Below are positions 32,942-41,760 of a stretch of DNA of 61,849 nucleotides, in pieces; within the stretch, counting starts at the first letter, position 1; every line of letters begins with the position of its first letter. The stretch is from assembly GCF_014696925.1 (NCBI RefSeq), contig NZ_JACJQY010000033.1:1-61849 (forward strand), given 5' to 3'. The DNA is from Phormidium tenue FACHB-1050 (lineage in GTDB: Bacteria > Cyanobacteriota > Cyanobacteriia > Pseudanabaenales > Pseudanabaenaceae). Under the pieces are notes generated by a model. The model was not told where the DNA came from, made no database searches, and worked only from the letters and a program-made list of their open reading frames with translations. A program made the translations under genes and the position numbers.

Positions 32942-35140
32942 TTACGGCTCGGCAAACTTTGCTAAACGTTTCGCGAGATAAGTATATCTATGCCGATCGC
33001 TAACTTGTCTGACCGCCAGCCCGATCGCCTTCGACTCCCCGACAATGATGGCAAGCTTTCGCGCACGAGTCAGCCCAGTGTAGAAAAGATTACGAGAAAG
33101 CATCAGAAAATGCTGCATAAACAGAGGCATAATCACCACAGGATATTCGCTGCCCTGTGCCTTATGGATTGTCGTCGCTCTAGCAAGAGCAATCTCATTG
33201 AGATCGGCGTAATCATAGACCACTTGCCGATCGCCAAATACAACCGTGACTTCCCGCTCCTCCAAATCCACACCCGTAATCGAACCAATGTCCCCATTGA
33301 ACACCTCACGGTTATAGTCATTCACCTGCTGCATAATGCGATCGCCCAGACGAAAGATCGTATTGCCATACTTGAGTTCAGGCTTCATGGCATCAGGCGG
33401 ATTGAGTAACTGTTGCAGTACAGCATTGAGATTGCGCGTACCCACATCACCTCTAGTCATCGGACAGAGAACCTGCATATCTTGCTGAGGGTCAAAGCCC
33501 AGACTCGGTAACAACTCCGTAATAATGTCACAAATACCCTGCTGACCCGCTTCAGCATTAGGCATTTCTAACCAGAGGCAATCGGATTGGGGCTGGTTAG
33601 AGACTTTTTCCATGTTTGGAAACTTACCCGTATTGATACGGTGAGCATTCTGGATGATTTGACTTGCCTGAGCCTGACGAAATACCTCAGTGAGGGTGAT
33701 TACAGGGACTTGCTGAGAATCAATTAAATCTTTGAGAACATTACCTGCCCCGACACTAGGAAGTTGATCGGTATCCCCGACAAGAAGCAGTTGAGCGCCC
33801 AAGGGAATCGCCTTCACCAGAGAAAAAGCCAGAAATAGATCCAACATTGAGGCTTCATCAATGGCGATCGCTTGAGCGGTCAGAGGATATTCCTGATTAC
33901 GTTTAAAGCCCATTGATTTTGGGTCAAACTCTAGAAAACGGTGAATTGTCTTAGCTTCACAGCCCGTGACTTCCTGTAATCGTTGAGCCGCCCGACCCGT
34001 CGGCGAAGCGAGAGCAATCTCCTTACCCATCGCTTTCCAGAGTGCGACAATCGTGCGGGTGGTGGTAGTCTTTCCTGTCCCCGGTCCACCTGTGAGAATA
34101 AGTACCGACGAAGTTGCCGCCATTTCCACGGCTTCGCGTTGTTTGGGAGAGAGTTGGATATTTCTTTGGGTGGTGTAGCGATCGATCCAAGCCTTGACTC
34201 GTTCAGGATCTGGATGATGTTTGTGTTGCAATAATTGATAAACCCGTTCGGCTAAATTTTGTTCGGTGTGAAAATAAGTTGGCTTATAGCAGATGAACTC
34301 TCCTTGTAAACCTTGCATCACCAAGCGATCATTGATAGAGAGACTTAGAACAATTTTAGAGATAGTTTCAGGATCTGGCTGATAGTCTTCGATGGCAAGC
34401 AGTTTAATCGCTTTCTCTTCTAGTTCAGGGCGCGGTAAATAGCAATGACCATCTTCGGCAGCTTCTCCTAAACAGTGGAAGATTCCCGCAATGCTGCGAA
34501 ACTCTGAACTAACTTCAATGCCAATATTCCGAGCAATCTGATCGGCAGTAAAGAAACCAATGCCATAGATATCTGTTGCTAGTTGATAGGGATTTTCGGA
34601 AACTGTCTGAATGGAATCATTGCCATAGTGCTTGAAAATCTTGACTGCATAGGTGGTGGATACTCCATGTCCTTGTAGGAATACCATGACCTCCTTAATT
34701 GCCTTTTGCGTTTCCCAAGCAGTTTTGATCATCTTCACCCGTTTCTTGGCAATGCCAGGAACTTCAATGAGACGGTCAATCTCATTTTCAATAATGTCAA
34801 GGGTATCTAAGCCAAAATGAGTGACGATACGTTTAGCAGTGACTGGTCCCACGCCTTTAATCAAACCACTGCCCAGATATTTCTCAATTCCCGTAATCGT
34901 GGCGGGTTTAGTTTCACGGTATTGAGTGACTTGGAATTGGTCGCCAAACTTGGGATGCGATCGCCATGTGCCTTCTAGGGCAAGAGTCTGTCCTGCTTGG
35001 ATATTGGCAAAGTTACCGACTACGGTGATTAAGTCTTGAGCCTTGGGGACTTTTAGCCGCGCTACGGTATAGCCTGTCTCTTCGGAGTGAAAGGTGAGGC
35101 GTTCGATGATGCCTTGGAGGTAGTCGATGTTGTCAGGCAT
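32942..35140 (-). CDS. recD2: RecD2-type SF1 DNA helicase
   Basis: 732 aa, the RecD2 length. An N-terminal OB/HhH region (ITGIEKYLGSGLIKGVGPVTAKRIV), Walker A GGPGTGKTT (351-359), Walker B IDEASML, motif III LLVGDTDQLPSVGAG and a C-terminal UvrD-like part TTIHKAQGSEYPVV. Known: RecD2 unwinds DNA 5-prime to 3-prime without RecBC. It may be chromosomal cargo or part of the mobile element. Adjacent genes are unrelated in function. Confidence 0.9.
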   Translation of the reverse strand: MPDNIDYLQGIIERLTFHSEETGYTVARLKVPKAQDLITVVGNFANIQAGQTLALEGTWRSHPKFGDQFQVTQYRETKPATITGIEKYLGSGLIKGVGPVTAKRIVTHFGLDTLDIIENEIDRLIEVPGIAKKRVKMIKTAWETQKAIKEVMVFLQGHGVSTTYAVKIFKHYGNDSIQTVSENPYQLATDIYGIGFFTADQIARNIGIEVSSEFRSIAGIFHCLGEAAEDGHCYLPRPELEEKAIKLLAIEDYQPDPETISKIVLSLSINDRLVMQGLQGEFICYKPTYFHTEQNLAERVYQLLQHKHHPDPERVKAWIDRYTTQRNIQLSPKQREAVEMAATSSVLILTGGPGTGKTTTTRTIVALWKAMGKEIALASPTGRAAQRLQEVTGCEAKTIHRFLEFDPKSMGFKRNQEYPLTAQAIAIDEASMLDLFLAFSLVKAIPLGAQLLLVGDTDQLPSVGAGNVLKDLIDSQQVPVITLTEVFRQAQASQIIQNAHRINTGKFPNMEKVSNQPQSDCLWLEMPNAEAGQQGICDIITELLPSLGFDPQQDMQVLCPMTRGDVGTRNLNAVLQQLLNPPDAMKPELKYGNTIFRLGDRIMQQVNDYNREVFNGDIGSITGVDLEEREVTVVFGDRQVVYDYADLNEIALARATTIHKAQGSEYPVVIMPLFMQHFLMLSRNLFYTGLTRARKLAIIVGESKAIGLAVRQVSDRHRYTYLAKRLAKFAEP

Positions 35141-35253
35141 AAGCCAAAGGGATGGATAAATGTAGCGATCGCTTTACCATTATTGGCTAAAAACGTGGAA
35201 GTACCATAATTGATTGGTGAGGGAGATATCATCCTTGTGGAGTAAGGCACGAA

Positions 35254-36225
35254 TCACATAGCGATCGCAATTTTACCCATTACCTGACGCTGTTCAAGTG
35301 CAGAAATCGCAGTGGGAACTTCGCTCAAGTTATATCGTTGAGAAATGAAGGGAGAGATTTTGCCAGATTCAAGGAGATTACTCAAAATGGTGAGATCCTT
35401 CTGATTGGGTTTTGAAGATAGACATTTGACATTGCGTCGGCTGATTTTTGAAATCAAAGCTCCAAAGAACATTATTTGAAAGAGTCGCATAATAGAACCA
35501 CCGACTAGAACGTAACTTCCATGACTACTCAATATAGGTAAATAGTGGAAGACAGAGCGATAAGCGGCAGCATCCAAAATTAGGTCGTAACGCTCTCCAC
35601 TTTTAGTGACATCTACTTGTGTGTAATCGATGACGTGATCAGCACCGAGCGATTGTACCATCGCCATTTTTTTAGTACTACATAGAGCAGTCACCTCAGC
35701 ACCAAATGCTTTGGCAATCTGCACTGCAAACGAACCTACGCCCCCCGATGCACCATTAATCAACACCTTCTGTCCTGATTGGATCTGTCCCAAGTCACGC
35801 AATCCTTGTAAAGCGGCAAGAGCAGCAGCAGGAACGGTAGCTGCTTTCTCAAATGAGGTGTTGCTAGGTTTTAAGACTAAGGCGGATTCATCGGCGCAGA
35901 CATACTCGGCAAATGCCCCGAAACCACATCCAGAGATGTCACCAAAGACCTCATCATTAATCTGAAACTGGGTGACATCTTTACCTACAGCCTCAACTCG
36001 TCCTGCCACGTCCATACCAAGGGTCTTGATTTTGGGCTTAAGTATGCCGCCAAACATTAGTCTGCTTAGGAAAGGTGTACCGCGCATAAGATGCCAGTCA
36101 CCAGAATTGACAGAGGCAGCCTGAACTTTTATCAGCACACCTTTGTCCGTAACTACAGGCTTATCAACTTCTTGCAGACTCAACATATCTGTTGAGCCAT
36201 AATTGCTCTGAGAGATTGCTTTCAT
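35254..36225 (-). CDS. NAD(P)-dependent MDR-family oxidoreductase (quinone reductase-like)
   Basis: 323 aa. Begins MKAISQSNYGSTDMLSL and has the GroES-like part VKVQAASVNSGDWHLMRG and the Rossmann motif INGASGGVGSFAVQIAKAFG, as in zinc-free quinone oxidoreductases. No zinc-ligand Cys cluster. Divergently transcribed from a TetR regulator, with a paired-palindrome operator just upstream (36247-36279). Inferred: detoxification of a small electrophile, repressed by the TetR protein. Confidence 0.88.
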   Translation of the reverse strand: MKAISQSNYGSTDMLSLQEVDKPVVTDKGVLIKVQAASVNSGDWHLMRGTPFLSRLMFGGILKPKIKTLGMDVAGRVEAVGKDVTQFQINDEVFGDISGCGFGAFAEYVCADESALVLKPSNTSFEKAATVPAAALAALQGLRDLGQIQSGQKVLINGASGGVGSFAVQIAKAFGAEVTALCSTKKMAMVQSLGADHVIDYTQVDVTKSGERYDLILDAAAYRSVFHYLPILSSHGSYVLVGGSIMRLFQIMFFGALISKISRRNVKCLSSKPNQKDLTILSNLLESGKISPFISQRYNLSEVPTAISALEQRQVMGKIAIAM

Positions 36226-36246
36226 ACTATTATTTACTTTATAATG

Positions 36247-36279
36247 ACTTACAGCGTAAGTATAACTTACGCTGTAAGT
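36247..36279. promoter_or_regulatory. TetR-type operator
   Basis: Perfect inverted repeat ACTTACAGCGTAAGT (36247-36261) and ACTTACGCTGTAAGT (36265-36279), spacer ATA. Each half is itself nearly palindromic (ACTTAC...GTAAGT). It lies 21 bp before the oxidoreductase start and about 105 bp before the divergent tetR-family gene. Confidence 0.75.
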
Positions 36280-36385
36280 TTGTCAAGATCGCAAGCAGAT
36301 TGGATTGCTATATGTGAATCTTGGGATTAGCTGCGTCCATACTCAGTAGCAACAAGAAAAAGCTTAAATAGTTCAAATAGTGTAG

Positions 36386-37042
36386 ATGACTAAACCAACC
36401 AACTCAGATCCCTTGTCCCATATACCATTGAGTCGGGAACGGATTTTACGTGCTGCCATAGACTTGGCTGACAAGGATGGTATTGAGTCACTCTCAATGC
36501 GGAAACTTGCACAGGAAATGGGTGTTAAAGCGATGTCACTGTATAACCATGTCACTAACAAAGATGACATGCTAGATAGCATTGTTGATATTGTAGTTAG
36601 CGAGATTGAGTTACCTAAGATTGGCGGTGATTGGAGAGACGCGATGCGGCGGCGGGCGATATCGGCGTATAAAATTCTGTTGCGACACCCTTGGGCGGCG
36701 ATGGCATTGATGTCACGGATGAATGTTGGTTCTGCCATGTTGAAATATATCGATATGACTCTGGGCTGTCTGTATGAAGCGGGATTTTCCTTCGAGATGG
36801 CGGATCATGCTACAAATGTGATTGATAGTTATATTTATGGGTTCACTCTTCAAAAACTAAACTTTCCAATTAATGAGTCAGATTATTCTGAAGCGGCGGT
36901 GCAGGGTCTTCCAATTATTCCTGCTGATAAATATCCCTATCTCAACAAACTTACACATCAAGTTATAGAGGGAAGCTATGACGGTATTCATAACTTTGGG
37001 TTTGGACTAGAGTTAATTCTTAATGGATTGGAACCAATTTAA
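36386..37042 (+). CDS. TetR family transcriptional repressor
   Basis: 218 aa. TetR_N helix-turn-helix: ILRAAIDLADKDGIESLSMRKLAQ then MGVKAMSLYNHVTNKDDML. The C-terminal part resembles the TetR class C domain (RRAISAYKILLRHPWAAMAL...). Divergent to the MDR oxidoreductase, with the operator 36247-36279 between the two. Inferred: represses that gene, and perhaps itself, until a small ligand binds. Confidence 0.9.
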   Translation: MTKPTNSDPLSHIPLSRERILRAAIDLADKDGIESLSMRKLAQEMGVKAMSLYNHVTNKDDMLDSIVDIVVSEIELPKIGGDWRDAMRRRAISAYKILLRHPWAAMALMSRMNVGSAMLKYIDMTLGCLYEAGFSFEMADHATNVIDSYIYGFTLQKLNFPINESDYSEAAVQGLPIIPADKYPYLNKLTHQVIEGSYDGIHNFGFGLELILNGLEPI

Positions 37043-37285
37043 GAAATGCTTTTAATCAGAAGTATCAGTTTCACATAAATTTTGATTAATCCTAATTTCG
37101 ATCATCATAGTCATGTGTGGAGATATTAACTTCATAAAATAGCAATTAATTAGATAAAATTCTGTTTTAAGTAACCGTCAAATTTTGCAGAGCGATCGCC
37201 ATTAGATTTACTAAAAACTAAAACAGCGATTTATATAGGGTAATATATAGCTAGTAAACACTTGAGATCTTTTAGGAGTTGCAAA

Positions 37286-37636
37286 ATGAACCAGAAAAGA
37301 ATTACAGATCTAACCATAGAAGATCTCAAGGTAGTGATTACTGAAGTAGTAGTTACGCAGCTACAGCAATGGTTTGGTAAACCAAACTCATCTATTATCA
37401 CAGTCAAACCAGAGCCAACCATCCCTACCAATCAGCCCTATGTTAATGCTGAAGGCGTTTACATATTGCCAACAAGGACACCCGAAGAACAGATGCAGCG
37501 TAATCTAGCCCTAATAGCGCTTCTCGATGAATGGGTAGAAGAAGGCGATGCTGAAGAACAACGTGAAACCTACGAATGTCTTCAACAAAATTTACCTGAA
37601 AATCAACAACATAGCCGACCATTGCAAGCCGCTTAA
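37286..37636 (+). CDS. Antitoxin-like protein upstream of a PIN toxin
   Basis: 116 aa from ATG 37286, preceded by a good AGGAG ribosome site. The frame also opens at 37262 but without a ribosome site. N-terminal KRITDLTIEDLKVVITEVV is a short helical region, with a Pro/Thr-rich middle and an acidic helix LLDEWVEEGDAEEQRETYE. The stop abuts the toxin ATG. This is a common cyanobacterial arrangement. No clear DNA-binding fold is visible. Confidence 0.65.
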   Translation: MNQKRITDLTIEDLKVVITEVVVTQLQQWFGKPNSSIITVKPEPTIPTNQPYVNAEGVYILPTRTPEEQMQRNLALIALLDEWVEEGDAEEQRETYECLQQNLPENQQHSRPLQAA

Positions 37637-38089
37637 ATGATAATTTTACTTGATGCTGGCCCTTTGGGAATTTTGACAAACCCTAAAGCTAGACCACTAA
37701 ATTTAGAATGTCGGCAATGGATGAAAGAATTGCTTTTAAAGAATTACCGCGTAATTTTGCCAGAAATTGCTGATTATGAAGTTAGAAGAGAATTGATCAG
37801 AGCTAAGCGTTTAGAGGGCATACAGAGATTAGATGACTGGAAATCACGGCTCGAATATCAACCCCTGACCACGGCAACAATGTTGAAAGCTGCTGAATTT
37901 TGGGCAGAAGCAAGACAGACAGGTAAACCAACAGCTAGTCCAGAAGCCCTAGATGGAGATGTCATCCTTGCTGCCCAAGCATCACTAATTGCCGAATCCC
38001 AAGGCGATCGCATGGTCGTAGTAGCCACAACAAATGTGGGGCATTTGGAAAGATTTGTAAATGCCAAATATTGGCAAGCGATCGCCTAA
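37637..38089 (+). CDS. PIN-domain (VapC-like) toxin
   Basis: 150 aa. PIN landmarks: first Asp in MIILLDAGPLG, the acidic pair in EIADYEVRREL, the Asp in ALDGDVILAAQA, and a terminal VVATTNVGHLERF. All four acidic sites look intact, unlike the frameshifted PIN gene at 21570. Known: VapC proteins are RNases neutralised by a cognate antitoxin. It starts directly after the antitoxin stop (TAAATG). Likely an active maintenance or phage-defence pair. Confidence 0.85.
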   Translation: MIILLDAGPLGILTNPKARPLNLECRQWMKELLLKNYRVILPEIADYEVRRELIRAKRLEGIQRLDDWKSRLEYQPLTTATMLKAAEFWAEARQTGKPTASPEALDGDVILAAQASLIAESQGDRMVVVATTNVGHLERFVNAKYWQAIA

Positions 38090-38095
38090 AACAGT

Positions 38096-38725
38096 CTACT
38101 TATGCGCCATCCATAGGGAATCAGTAAGGCTCAAATACTCAAATGTAGCTGTAAAAGAAGAATCAAGAGGACTACAGGCATAGATACCAAATCGCACGGG
38201 TTGAGCAAATATTTCTGTGGGTGCAAGTTGAGCCGCAGTTGCATCCGTGTCACCAAGGGCAGACAGATGGAAAATTCGCATCTGTTTAAATTCTTTTCCA
38301 TTGAAAGAATGTTCAATTAAAAAATCAGCGTTTCGGCGACTCAGACGATACCAAATGGAAGGGGTTGTCGAAATATCCGTAGTTGCCCAATCTGAATATC
38401 CTTGATTAGTGACAACACTGCCTAAACGCGACACATCAGTATTTTCGTACTCAACGGAAGCCTTGAACCAATTGTCATGATCAATATAAATCAAGACACC
38501 AGCTTGATCAAATCTCGCTTGGTAATTAAAGGAAACTTTAGTGGTAAATGAGAAATTGAGGTCACTGGTTAGTAAAATTGCAGGAGCATTATCATGCTGA
38601 AATCCATAATATGTGCGCTGCCACAGGTCAGTATTGGGTTCCGTGGTGAGCGTTATTGACTCACGACTTACAGTGAAGTGCTGCGGCTGATTAATCCATT
38701 GTACTTTCTCAAAGTTGATGTTCAT
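38096..38725 (-). CDS. DUF1349 family (concanavalin A-like) protein
   Basis: 209 aa. Beta-rich: WINQPQHFTVSRESITLTTEPNT (read in two parts), TDLWQRTYYGFQHDNAPAIL, FDQAGVLIYIDHDNWFKASV, SVEYENTDVSRLGSVVTNQG, the usual DUF1349 order. Known: a lectin/glucanase-like fold of unclear activity. It is 58 bp downstream of the MFS gene, same strand, and could be the end of that transporter operon. Confidence 0.8.
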   Translation of the reverse strand: MNINFEKVQWINQPQHFTVSRESITLTTEPNTDLWQRTYYGFQHDNAPAILLTSDLNFSFTTKVSFNYQARFDQAGVLIYIDHDNWFKASVEYENTDVSRLGSVVTNQGYSDWATTDISTTPSIWYRLSRRNADFLIEHSFNGKEFKQMRIFHLSALGDTDATAAQLAPTEIFAQPVRFGIYACSPLDSSFTATFEYLSLTDSLWMAHK

Positions 38726-38783
38726 AGGAATAAGCTATTGATTAATGATTGCTTGTAAGCTTTTGCTAGTAATGCGGTCGAGC

Positions 38784-39968
38784 TTAGTGGACTAAGTTTT
38801 TAGAAAGATAATTTGAACAATGTAGAACTATCATCGCAATCGCTAAGGGTAGCATTAACAAAGGAATAACGCTTAAGCTCGACCAACTTGCAATCCAACC
38901 CACACCAGAGGGGATTAGCGCTGCACCAACACTCGCGGCACTTGTCGCAAAGCTGACGGCGGCAGGAACTAAACTGGTGGGTAACTGCTTGGGAATTAGC
39001 CAGATGGTAGCAGGAAAGATCGGCGCAAGGGCAAACCCAATCATCGGTAAACTAATCCATTGCTCAGGTAATTGCCACCAAGCTAACAGCCCGATCAGCA
39101 GCAGGACGAGGGACATACTAATCGTTTTTACGGCTCCAAGCGATCGCAAAAAGTAGCCAAGTATAAACCGACCAACGGTCAAGCCTAACCAGTAAGCACT
39201 AATGCTATACCCTGCAACTAATGCAGGAATTTGGCGATCGCTGACTTGAACAATATAAGCCCAGTTACTAATCGAAGCTTCTAAACCTACATAAATGAGC
39301 AGCATTAAGCCTGTGATTAACACTAGAGGCATTTGCAGCGATCGTCCTAGATTTTGCCAAGCGGGAGCAGGTGATGCAGCTTTGCTTTTGGTCATAGATG
39401 GATAGCGATAAATAATTGCTGTCAGCACACTCATCATCAATAAACTGACGATCGCTGCCAATACTCCATAGACCTGTCGCCAGTTCATGCCGATCGCCAA
39501 TAAAGTTGTAGCGATCGCCGCACCTGATAGCGCACCAATGCCATAGAATCCATGTAGTAATCCAATTAGATTTGTGCTGCGATCATCCTGTGCGATCGCA
39601 GTATTAATACCCGCGTCAATCAGTCCAACCCCTAAACCAAAGAGAGTTCCCGCCGCAACCATTAGCAACCAAGTGGGTGATAGAGCATAGATAACTAGTG
39701 CTATTGTCAGCATACTGGCAGCAGAGAAAAGCATTTTTCCCAATCCCAAACAGCTATTGACGACGCTACTGGTCAAGGCGGCAAGAATATATCCACTAAT
39801 CTGACTGACAAAAAGAAGGGTGATGGTAGCTGGGGTGAGATTATATTCCAGCAAAATGGAAGCAAGTAAAACCCCTAAACTCGCTTCGGCAATACCAATC
39901 GCAATGAAGGCGTAAAAGGAAATAGCTACGCCAATCCATCTTGGAGGTGAGGTTTTGGGAGTAATCAT
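38784..39968 (-). CDS. MFS transporter
   Basis: 394 aa with about 12 hydrophobic helices. N-terminal IGVAISFYAFIAIGIAEASL. The loop between helices 2 and 3 is degenerate, and GLGVGLIDAGINTAIAQ is the helix-4 region, as in fucose-permease-like MFS members. The start overlaps the end of the YdcZ-family gene (ATGA), so it is the third gene of an operon that starts at 40957. Substrate unknown. It lies under the probable MarR operator 41018-41057. Confidence 0.85.
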   Translation of the reverse strand: MITPKTSPPRWIGVAISFYAFIAIGIAEASLGVLLASILLEYNLTPATITLLFVSQISGYILAALTSSVVNSCLGLGKMLFSAASMLTIALVIYALSPTWLLMVAAGTLFGLGVGLIDAGINTAIAQDDRSTNLIGLLHGFYGIGALSGAAIATTLLAIGMNWRQVYGVLAAIVSLLMMSVLTAIIYRYPSMTKSKAASPAPAWQNLGRSLQMPLVLITGLMLLIYVGLEASISNWAYIVQVSDRQIPALVAGYSISAYWLGLTVGRFILGYFLRSLGAVKTISMSLVLLLIGLLAWWQLPEQWISLPMIGFALAPIFPATIWLIPKQLPTSLVPAAVSFATSAASVGAALIPSGVGWIASWSSLSVIPLLMLPLAIAMIVLHCSNYLSKNLVH

Positions 39969-40435
39969 AGGGTATTGCGGCGATGATCTCGATCAAATTG
40001 GGTGAGGGCAACGGCAATTAATAACAACACAATTGCCACAATTCTGGAAGGACTAATGGGATGAGGTGTCACTCCAAACCAGCCCCATTGATCGATCAAC
40101 AGAGAACCAGTCATCTGGCTACATACCACAGCTAGAGCCGTTGTCGTTAGACCTAATTTGGGAATGATGATCGTGTTTAAGGTTACATAAACAGCACCGA
40201 GTAAACCGCTTAAAAATGCCCACCAAGGAACTTGAGTTAACCGATCCATATGTTGAGTACCAAAAATCCCCAATAGAATGAGAAGGGTCAGAGTTAGCGA
40301 ACCCACCATGAAATTGATAGTTGCGGCAGCAATGGCAGACTGCAAAGTTGTTCGCAATCGTGCGTTTGCGGCTGCACCAATCGCTAAAAAGCTACCTCCC
40401 GAACTCGCACCAATCAAAGCAATGAGCGTATCCAT
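39965..40435 (-). CDS. DMT transporter, YdcZ (DUF606) family, first partner
   Basis: 156 aa, five hydrophobic helices. ALIGASSGGSFLAIGAAANARL at the start and VPWWAFLSGLLGAVYVTLNT in the middle are DUF606 landmarks. Encoded as an adjacent pair with a similar gene (40466-40957), as usual for this family, where two half-size proteins form one transporter. The stop overlaps the MFS start (ATGA). Confidence 0.88.
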   Translation of the reverse strand: MDTLIALIGASSGGSFLAIGAAANARLRTTLQSAIAAATINFMVGSLTLTLLILLGIFGTQHMDRLTQVPWWAFLSGLLGAVYVTLNTIIIPKLGLTTTALAVVCSQMTGSLLIDQWGWFGVTPHPISPSRIVAIVLLLIAVALTQFDRDHRRNTL

Positions 40436-40465
40436 AATATTTACCTGAATTATTTGCTAGCAGTA

Positions 40466-40957
40466 TTAAGGTTGAGCAAGAAAGAAGATAGCGACGATTA
40501 ATAAACCGATCGCAAAGCGGCGATTGCGCGTAAGTCGATGTTTGGGCAAGTCCAACCAACCATAATGATCGACGATGATGCCAGCGAGTGACTGTCCGCC
40601 GACCACTAATCCCAAAGTCAGCGTAGTCCCTAGCATCGAGGTGAAGTAAGTACTAGAACAGATATACCAAGTACCTAGCACCCCACCGATCAGACTCCAT
40701 TTTGGAGCTTTGACGATCGCTGACCAATCAGGATGACCAAATTTTTGCGTCGCGATTAGTGCTAGCAAAACCAATGTGCCGACAATATAGGAAATATCCG
40801 CCGCCAAGGGAACAGAATTTAGCGATCGGGCTAATTGAGCATTACAACTAGCTTGAATGGGGAGCAGTACGCCACTCAAGAGCGCGAGTAGTAAATACAA
40901 ATAGATTTGATATCGAGATGCGAACAAATGTAGATTTTTTAAAGGAAGGGAAGTCAT
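40466..40957 (-). CDS. DMT transporter, YdcZ (DUF606) family, second partner
   Basis: 163 aa, five hydrophobic helices. LLSGVLLPIQASCNAQLARSL and PKWSLIGGVLGTWYICSSTY match DUF606. First gene of the leftward operon. The ATG lies 134 bp from the divergent marR-family start with a 40-bp palindrome between them. Forms a pair with the 39965-40435 product. Confidence 0.88.
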   Translation of the reverse strand: MTSLPLKNLHLFASRYQIYLYLLLALLSGVLLPIQASCNAQLARSLNSVPLAADISYIVGTLVLLALIATQKFGHPDWSAIVKAPKWSLIGGVLGTWYICSSTYFTSMLGTTLTLGLVVGGQSLAGIIVDHYGWLDLPKHRLTRNRRFAIGLLIVAIFFLAQP

Positions 40958-41017
40958 AGCAAAACAAGGGTGAATGTTGAAAATGCAGTAGATAGAAGCC
41001 TTGTTCTGGTAAATAGT

Positions 41018-41057
41018 TTGACATCATTTATCTTTATATAAAGATAAATGATGTCAA
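41018..41057. promoter_or_regulatory. 40-bp perfect palindrome, probable MarR operator
   Basis: TTGACATCATTTATCTTTAT on the left is followed directly by its exact complement, with the axis at 41037/41038. It sits in the divergent promoter region between the YdcZ/MFS operon and the marR-type gene. The left end TTGACA could also serve as a -35 box. Confidence 0.75.
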
Positions 41058-41090
41058 GGCAATTGTCAACTATCTCGACATCAAGATATA

Positions 41091-41603
41091 ATGCCCGCTA
41101 TGGAACAAGATAAGATTGACTTTATTTGCGAGCAATGGCGACAGGAATCGCCGCCATTAGACACTTCTCCACTGGGCATAGTTGGGCGAGTGCTAAGGAT
41201 TGCCCGTCTGCTCGAAAAACATCGCGAAATGGTTCTGGCGGAATATGGGTTGAGCGTCTGGTCATTTGATGTGGTCACAACACTACGGCGGCAGGGAAAG
41301 CCCTATCAACTCAAGCCCACCGACTTGTATAGTTTGCTCATGCTCTCATCAGGAGCAACTACTAACCGCATCGATCGCTTAGAACAGGATGGCATTGTCA
41401 TCCGTCTCCGAGATCCTAGCGATCGCCGCAGTGTGATCGTGCAATTGACCTCTAAAGGAGTTCAACTAGCTGATTTAGTAATTCCAAAATTATTGAAAAG
41501 TGAGCAGGATTTACTCAGTCAGTTTGCTAATCCTGATGAAAGGGAATCTTTCATAAAGATGCTACGACAATTGCTAATATCCCTCGACAACAATCTGGAG
41601 TAG
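41091..41603 (+). CDS. MarR family transcriptional regulator
   Basis: 170 aa. Winged helix: LKPTDLYSLLMLSSGATTNR then RLEQDGIVIRLRDPSDRRSV, the MarR wing with its conserved D-x-R-S. N-terminal dimerisation helices (RVLRIARLLEKHREMVLAEY). Two ATGs (41091, 41100) are possible. Divergent to the transporter operon and next to its palindrome. Inferred: represses the operon and itself. Confidence 0.9.
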   Translation: MPAMEQDKIDFICEQWRQESPPLDTSPLGIVGRVLRIARLLEKHREMVLAEYGLSVWSFDVVTTLRRQGKPYQLKPTDLYSLLMLSSGATTNRIDRLEQDGIVIRLRDPSDRRSVIVQLTSKGVQLADLVIPKLLKSEQDLLSQFANPDERESFIKMLRQLLISLDNNLE

Positions 41604-41760
41604 AAGAGTATGGATCAAGCTACTATCTTTCAACCGTTCTTTGCGACTATGCCGTACATTGCTCCTTTAACTTTATTCCCCTCAGATTCATTCTGTACGT
41701 GATTGCTGCGGGGTCGCTCTGGTTCATGTTTTTAAGGGCTGTCATTGCGGCATTATTTCC

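Noticed and set aside
32990-33409. Rightward 139-aa frame inside recD2
   Set aside because: Antisense shadow of a well-supported helicase gene, rich in His/Arg, with no family resemblance.
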